Positions 59,464-64,000 of a stretch of DNA of 64,000 nt are shown here, piece after piece. Every line of letters begins with the position of its first letter. Position 1 is the stretch's first letter. Below the pieces are notes generated by a model, which searched no databases, had not been told where the DNA came from, and saw nothing but the letters and a program-made list of their open reading frames with translations. The position numbers and the translations under genes are program-made. Source of the stretch: Dongia deserti (GTDB taxonomy: Bacteria > Pseudomonadota > Alphaproteobacteria > Dongiales > Dongiaceae); the NCBI RefSeq assembly GCF_003574735.1, contig NZ_QORW01000027.1:1-64000 (forward strand). Reading direction: 5' to 3'.

Positions 59464-59762
59464 CCCCCATCACGGCGCCGTGATCGGGGTTGGCGCAGGC
59501 ATTTGATGTTAGGCGCCCCTCGGCCGTCGCCGCGGCGGGGAGGCTAGTCTGCTCCTAGACGGAGATTTCGCCACGTACGCACGCATTCCTAAGGATAGCT
59601 AGCCTCTCGACCGCCGCCGTCCCAAGCTCCAGTGGGCCGCTGTGGCGTACGTCACAGCCATTGCCTGGCATCTCGCTTACATCCACCGCGTATTCATCGA
59701 GCGGCGGTCGCAACGAATCCCGCCTGCGCCGCTCCAGGCTGATGAACTGTTCGGAGTGCAAG

Positions 59763-61397
59763 ATGCGCAAATACCTTCTGAGTGCTGCCGCCGTGATCGC
59801 CCTGACGGCATCCGGCGCTTTGGCCCATGACATGCCAGCGACCTTGATCGATGGGCTCGGCGACCATCACCACATCATCGCGACATCTCAGAAGGATGCA
59901 CAGCGCTTCTTCGACCAAGGCCTGATTCTGACCTTCGCCTTCAATCACGCGGAGGCGATCCGCTCGTTTCAGCGCGCGGCCGAACTGGATCCCAGTTCGC
60001 CCATGCCGCTCTGGGGCATGGCCTACGCGCTGGGCCCCAACTACAACCTGCCGGCGGGCCCGGAGCAATTGAAGCAGGCTTACGAGCTCGTGCAGAAGGC
60101 GCTGAAGCTGGCGGAGAAAGCGCCGGCGCGTGAGCGTGCTTATGTCGAAGCCTTGGCTGCGCGCTATTCCAGCGACGCCGGTGCCGACCAACAGAAGCTC
60201 GCGGAAGCGTTCAGCGCGCGCATGAAGGCGCTGAGAGAAGCCTATCCGGACGATCTGGATGCCGCGACGCTCTATGCCGAGAGCATGATGAACCTCAATC
60301 CGTGGAACCTGTGGACCAAGGACGGGCAGCCTTGGGACAAGACAATGGAAATCGTCGCCGTGCTGGAACACGTGATGATGCGCGATCCCAGCCATCCCGG
60401 CGCCAATCACCTGTACATCCATGCGGTCGAGGCGTCGCCTCATCCCGAATGGGCGCTGGCGGCGGCGAATCGCCTGGAGACCATCGCGCCGGCTTCCGGC
60501 CATCTGGTGCACATGCCATCGCACATCTATATGCTCGTCGGCGACTACAAGGCTGCGGCCGATTCCAACGTGATCGCAGCCGGTGTCGATGAGAACTACA
60601 TCGACAACGAGCATGTGAAAGGCGCCTATCCCATGCTCTATTTCCATCACAATCTGCACTTCATCGCCGCGGCGCGCGGCATGGAGGGGCGCTACGGCGA
60701 TGCGCGCAACGCGGCGTCCCGCCTGACCAAGAGCCTGCACAGCCATGGCGGCGACATCCCGGAACTGCGAAACTTCGTCACGGAGTATTTCGGCATGTAT
60801 CCGCTGATGACGGCCGTGCGGTTCCACGATTGGAAGACCGTCCTGGACGCGCAGGAGCCGGCAGAGGATCTGCCCATCTCGCGCGGTCTGCGCCACTATG
60901 CGCGCGGCGTGGCGTTCGCTACCAAGGGGGACGCCAAGAGCGCGAAGGCCGAACGGAACAGCCTGGCGAAGGTTGCCGCCGCGCTGCCGATGGAAAGCCG
61001 CTACGGCAACTCGCCCGCCAGAGAAGTGCTGAATATCGGCCTCGCCATCGTCGATGCGCGGATCGCCGCGCAAAGGGGCAACTTGGAGAAGGCGATCAGT
61101 GATCTCGAAGTCGCGGTCGCGATGCAGGACAAGCTTGCCTACAACGAGCCGGCCGACTGGCACTATCCCGTGCGGGAAAGCCTGGGCGCCATGCTGCTGA
61201 AGGCCGGCCGAGCCGGCGAGGCCGAAGCGGTCTTCCGCGCCGACCTCAAGAAGAACCCGCGCAGCGGCCGATCCTTGTTCGGTCTCGCCGAGTCGCTGGC
61301 CGCGCAGGGCAAGGGCGACGACGCGACGCTGGTGCGCCAGGAGTTCAACGACACCTGGCGGACAGCGGAAATCGAGCCGAACCTCAACGCGATGTAA
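59763..61397 (+). CDS. Exported TPR protein
   Basis: This 544-residue protein has a signal peptide (MRKYLLSAAAVIALTASGAL) and then TPR-like repeats. AQRFFDQGLILTFAFNHAEA, FQRAAELDPSSPMPLWGMAY and HLYIHAVEASPHPEWALAAA are typical of a family of exported or periplasmic TPR proteins of unknown role. The ATG at 59763 has GGAG in front; the frame extends upstream to 59661. Confidence 0.8.
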   Translation: MRKYLLSAAAVIALTASGALAHDMPATLIDGLGDHHHIIATSQKDAQRFFDQGLILTFAFNHAEAIRSFQRAAELDPSSPMPLWGMAYALGPNYNLPAGPEQLKQAYELVQKALKLAEKAPARERAYVEALAARYSSDAGADQQKLAEAFSARMKALREAYPDDLDAATLYAESMMNLNPWNLWTKDGQPWDKTMEIVAVLEHVMMRDPSHPGANHLYIHAVEASPHPEWALAAANRLETIAPASGHLVHMPSHIYMLVGDYKAAADSNVIAAGVDENYIDNEHVKGAYPMLYFHHNLHFIAAARGMEGRYGDARNAASRLTKSLHSHGGDIPELRNFVTEYFGMYPLMTAVRFHDWKTVLDAQEPAEDLPISRGLRHYARGVAFATKGDAKSAKAERNSLAKVAAALPMESRYGNSPAREVLNIGLAIVDARIAAQRGNLEKAISDLEVAVAMQDKLAYNEPADWHYPVRESLGAMLLKAGRAGEAEAVFRADLKKNPRSGRSLFGLAESLAAQGKGDDATLVRQEFNDTWRTAEIEPNLNAM

Positions 61398-61420
61398 TCA
61401 CGCCTCATGAGGTGACTGCG

Positions 61421-62251
61421 ATGCTGACTGAGCAATCCATTCGGCTGCCCAATGGCGTCGCCCTGTGCTATGTCGAACAGGGGCCGGCGGGCGCCATACC
61501 GATCATCCTGCTGCACGGATATCCGGACTCGTGGCAGTCTTATGAGGCGGTGCTGGCGCACATGCCACGTTCGATCCGCGTCATCGCCCTATCGCAGCGC
61601 GGCTTCGGAAACTCCGACAAGCCGGCCGCTGGTTACCATCCGCGTGATCTGGCGGCCGATCTCGCGGAGTTCATGAAGCGGCGGAAGATTCCCGAGGCCG
61701 TCATTGTCGGTCACTCGATGGGTGCGCTGGTTGCGCAGCGCGCCGCACTCGATTTTCCGGAGCTCGTCGCCGGCCTGGTTCTGATCGGTACCTTCAGGAA
61801 GCAAGCCGATAATGCCGAGCTCAACGAGATGATGAGCACGCTGCGTCGCATGACGGATCCGATCGAACTCGATGTCGTGCGCGCTTTCCAGGCTTCGACC
61901 CTGGCGCAGCCCGTGAGGGATGAGTTCTTCAAGGTTGTGGTGGCTGAGAGCGCGCGATTGCCGCTTAGAATCTGGCGCGCTGCCTTGAAGAAGCTCGCGA
62001 CCTACGACGATTTCGTGGAGCTCTCCGGGATCTCCGCGCCGACCCTGCTCTATTGGGGCGAATGCGATGGGTTCTCGACCTACGAGCAGCAGCAGGAGAT
62101 TGCGCGTGCGATTCCGGACGCCGAGCTTCGGGTCTATGCCGGCGCCGGCCACAGCTTGCATTGGGAAGAGCCGAAGCGTTTCGCAACCGATCTCGTCACC
62201 TTCATGAACGCGCTCGGCAGGCGCCGCCTGAAAGGGCGGGCACGCGCCTGA
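61421..62251 (+). CDS. Alpha/beta hydrolase
   Basis: This 276-residue protein has the epoxide-hydrolase/esterase layout: ILLHGYPDSWQSYE (oxyanion), nucleophile Ser in VIVGHSMGALVAQ, and catalytic His in YAGAGHSLHWEEPK. The acid is probably in YWGECDGFS. No signal peptide. GAGGTGA precedes the ATG at 61421; the TPR gene ends 23 bases earlier, so the two may be co-transcribed. The substrate is unknown. Confidence 0.88.
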   Translation: MLTEQSIRLPNGVALCYVEQGPAGAIPIILLHGYPDSWQSYEAVLAHMPRSIRVIALSQRGFGNSDKPAAGYHPRDLAADLAEFMKRRKIPEAVIVGHSMGALVAQRAALDFPELVAGLVLIGTFRKQADNAELNEMMSTLRRMTDPIELDVVRAFQASTLAQPVRDEFFKVVVAESARLPLRIWRAALKKLATYDDFVELSGISAPTLLYWGECDGFSTYEQQQEIARAIPDAELRVYAGAGHSLHWEEPKRFATDLVTFMNALGRRRLKGRARA

Positions 62252-62305
62252 TTGCATTCTCCGGCGCATCGCTCGAACGCGCAGAGGGGCGATGCGCAAT
62301 TGGGG

Positions 62306-62346
62306 GCCGCCGCCCGGGCCAGCCCTGAAAAAACCCGGGTGGCGGC
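62306..62346 (+). terminator. 13-bp hairpin after the hydrolase gene
   Basis: GCCGCCGCCCGGG (62306-62318) pairs with CCCGGGTGGCGGC (62334-62346), with one G-T wobble, and a 15-base loop. There is no T-run downstream, so this may act only as a weak terminator. Confidence 0.35.
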
Positions 62347-62490
62347 AAACAATTGTCCTCACGCGGTTTTGACGCCCTGTGGTCTTGTTCACAGCGACCC
62401 AGCCTGCGCATCCTTACATGGATCGGTGGCGGCACCGACACATCGAGTCGGCGCCGTCACGGCGAGCAGAGCCTCGCGGGAAGGATCGAT

Positions 62491-62697
62491 ATGAAGCGCG
62501 TTAAACAAATGATCATTTCGGCCACGCGAAAGGCAAAGACGCACGATGCGCGTGCGGTGCCGCTGCTGGTTCCGCATGGCGGCGCCGATGCGGGTCGGGA
62601 CTTTGAAAGCGCTTTCGAACTGTTGCAGGGTGATGAAAGGGCGTGTGAGTTGTGGCATCGTGGGTGCGTCAGGATCCCGTTCGCACCTGCATCATAA
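62491..62697 (+). CDS. Small hypothetical protein, 68 aa
   Basis: This 68-residue product starts MKRVKQMIISATRKAKTHDA. GGGAAGGA lies about seven bases before the ATG. It is basic at the N-terminus and has two cysteines in CELWHRGC. No family recognised. It may be a small regulatory protein. Confidence 0.4.
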   Translation: MKRVKQMIISATRKAKTHDARAVPLLVPHGGADAGRDFESAFELLQGDERACELWHRGCVRIPFAPAS

Positions 62698-62800
62698 TCT
62701 GCCGATCGGCCGGAACTTTTCTGTTTAAGCCTTGTTTACTAACTGGTGCGCGCCGCGCTGAGGGGCGCGCTTCTCGTGTCAAAAGATCAGGAACAGGGCG

Positions 62801-63013
62801 ATGCGATACATGCGGCGACGCATTCAGCGTGTTTCGGGCGTCACCATTCGCGACGAGCGAGTCGAGAGCCGGGATTTCTCGGTACCGTCATGGCGAGAGG
62901 ATTGGGACGATCTGGCTGCGGATCGGACTCCAAGGCGGCGCGAGCATGGCGCGCCGGAACGTGACATGCCGTCGTTCAAGACGCAGGGGATCGGCTACCG
63001 CCAGCGCACCTAG
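62801..63013 (+). CDS. Small Arg-rich hypothetical protein, 70 aa
   Basis: The product begins MRYMRRRIQRVSGVTIRDER and continues SWREDWDDLAADRTPRRREH. It is highly charged with no cysteine, signal or membrane segment. An AGGAACAGGG stretch precedes the ATG. No family recognised. Confidence 0.4.
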   Translation: MRYMRRRIQRVSGVTIRDERVESRDFSVPSWREDWDDLAADRTPRRREHGAPERDMPSFKTQGIGYRQRT

Positions 63014-63065
63014 ATCAGGCTGCGCCTTCCAAATCGGAGTGACGCCGCGCTAAAGTCCGCGCCAA

Positions 63066-63767
63066 ATGCGCGGGCTCACCACCATCGGATTCGACGCGGA
63101 CGACACGCTCTGGCACTCGGAGCGGGTATTCCGCTTGACCGAAGAACGTTTCGCCGCGCTGCTGGCGGACTACGTCGATTCCGAAGGTCTGTCGCAGCGC
63201 CTGCTGGAGACGGAGAGGCGCAATCTCGATTTCTATGGGTTCGGGCGGAAGGGCTTCGTCCTTTCCATGATCGAGACGGCGATCGACGTGACCGATGGCA
63301 AGGTCCCGACCTCGGTCCTCAAGGATCTCATCGACCTCGGCCGTGACATGGCGGCCCATCCGATCGAGATCCTGCCCAATGTGCGAGAGACTTTGCACGA
63401 GGTCGCGGAGCGCTATCGCATCCTGCTCATCACCAAAGGCGACCTGCTGGACCAGGAGCAGAAGCTGGCGCGCTCGGGCTTAGGCGAACTGTTCCAGGCA
63501 GTGGAGATCGTCAGCGACAAGTCGCCTGCCACCTACCAGCGCATCTTCGCGCGCCATGGCGACGGGCCGGAGCGCAGCGTGATGGTGGGCAACTCGCTGA
63601 AGTCCGACGTCGTGCCGGCGATCGAGGCGGGCGGCTGGGGCATTTTCATTCCGCATCCGCTGACCTGGGCGCTGGAGCATGTGGAGGCACCCATGCACGC
63701 ACCGCGCTTTCGCCAGATCGAGCGGATCGGCGAGCTGCCCGCACTGCTGGCGAGCATCGAAAGCTGA
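63066..63767 (+). CDS. HAD-superfamily hydrolase
   Basis: This 233-residue protein carries the four HAD motifs: TTIGFDADDTLW (D-x-D nucleophile), LLITKGD (Thr), a Lys in SDKSPAT, and MVGNSLKSDVVPAIEAGGW (acidic pair). The cap is helical and long. It is a phosphatase-like enzyme of unknown substrate. The start is ATG 63066. Confidence 0.93.
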   Translation: MRGLTTIGFDADDTLWHSERVFRLTEERFAALLADYVDSEGLSQRLLETERRNLDFYGFGRKGFVLSMIETAIDVTDGKVPTSVLKDLIDLGRDMAAHPIEILPNVRETLHEVAERYRILLITKGDLLDQEQKLARSGLGELFQAVEIVSDKSPATYQRIFARHGDGPERSVMVGNSLKSDVVPAIEAGGWGIFIPHPLTWALEHVEAPMHAPRFRQIERIGELPALLASIES

Positions 63768-63784
63768 CGACGGCTCCCTAGAGC

Positions 63785-64000
63785 CTATCGCTCGCGCGTG
63801 ACCTGGCCGATGACAGGGACGGTGATGGTCGGCTGGTCGGGGTGGTCCGTCTCGATCGAGATCGTGCCGGTGAAAGGCCCCACGCGCAGTTCGTCGGCGC
63901 GAAGCCCAATGATCAGCACATGAGTGCTGTCCGGACGTGTGGCTTCCGGCGTGATGGTGAGGAAGGGCAGATCGGAAGCGGCGCGCACCGCTATTGGCGC
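63785..64000 (-). CDS. DUF1573-like exported protein, C-terminal fragment (cut by window edge)
   Basis: The frame is open to the window end on the minus strand. The last 31 codons read GPFTGTISIETDHPDQPTIT, followed by VPVIGQVTRER. This resembles the end of a DUF1573-type beta-sandwich domain, which has a G-x-F-x-G...T-D/N-x-P-x-x-P signature. Only the C-terminal about 71 residues are in view, so the N-terminus, signal peptide and partners are unknown. Confidence 0.6.
   Translation of the reverse strand, partial: APIAVRAASDLPFLTITPEATRPDSTHVLIIGLRADELRVGPFTGTISIETDHPDQPTITVPVIGQVTRER

Noticed and set aside
59694-61163. Minus-strand 489-codon frame
   Set aside because: Antisense to the TPR protein gene, which has a signal peptide and repeats.
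1-64000. CRISPR array, rRNA genes, replication origin
   Set aside because: No regularly spaced identical repeats, rRNA core sequences or DnaA-box clusters were seen on reading.

Overview
The window is GC-rich chromosomal DNA with short gaps, ATGA-type overlaps and purine-rich ribosome binding sites. The gene content (FdsGBA-type formate dehydrogenase with FdhD and FdsD, PAS_5 domain, DUF1989, methanethiol oxidase, GFA and phytanoyl-CoA dioxygenase families) points to an alphaproteobacterium, probably Hyphomicrobiales or a Rhodospirillales/Reyranella-like lineage. No rRNA gene, complete tRNA gene or CRISPR array was seen, so the genus is open.

Positions 1-9169 form an accessory region. It starts with the tail of an IS630-type transposase and continues with what looks like a RiPP (ribosomally made, post-translationally modified peptide) locus. 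This holds two divergent YcaO genes, a 62-residue precursor-like peptide with three Cys-containing repeats, a hairpin, a TMADH-type flavin/Fe-S oxidoreductase, an EamA-type transporter, a tautomerase-sized protein, a tRNA-like remnant and a SARP/TPR regulator. I recognise no described pathway with this combination, and it is my main candidate for a new system. By eye the 1.7-6.8 kb part is less GC-rich than the rest, which suggests transfer.

Positions 9166-12135 (minus strand) are a second unusual four-gene operon: two small paralogous proteins, an animal-type haem peroxidase, and a protein with a nitrile-hydratase-leader-like (NHLP) domain. It meets the SARP gene tail to tail.

Positions 12.3-24 kb hold a GNAT acetyltransferase, an orphan bufferin-like lipoprotein, an AraC regulator, three VOC proteins, a YaiI protein, a second GNAT, and a complete fds operon (fdsG-fdsB-fdsA-fdhD-fdsD-lysR). 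Positions 24-35 kb hold an acyl-amino-acid-synthase-like/cNMP fusion, a CadC-like pseudogene with two frameshifts, hydrolases, DoxX, ferredoxin-NADP reductase, an ankyrin/ATP-grasp pair and small proteins. Positions 35-50 kb hold a cupin, an AAA ATPase with a type II secretion ATPase-like N-terminus, methanethiol oxidase with a membrane protein, two Fe(II)/2-oxoglutarate oxygenases, a zinc alcohol dehydrogenase, DUF1989, a GAF-cyclase, an SDR, MOSC and an ABC exporter.

Positions 50.9-55.0 kb are a same-strand run of four exported proteins. Two are extremely Ala/Ser/Gly/Asp-rich, one with eight roughly 34-residue repeats that could form a beta-solenoid. Positions 55.4-64 kb hold GFA, AraC/DUF2000, an iron-binding protein with a Fur-box-like palindrome, a TPR protein, a hydrolase, small proteins, a HAD phosphatase and a DUF1573-like fragment.

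Several genes would fit one-carbon and sulfur chemistry together: methanethiol oxidase makes formaldehyde, peroxide and sulfide, GFA-family proteins are linked to formaldehyde, and Fds oxidises formate. They are not in one operon, so that link is inference.
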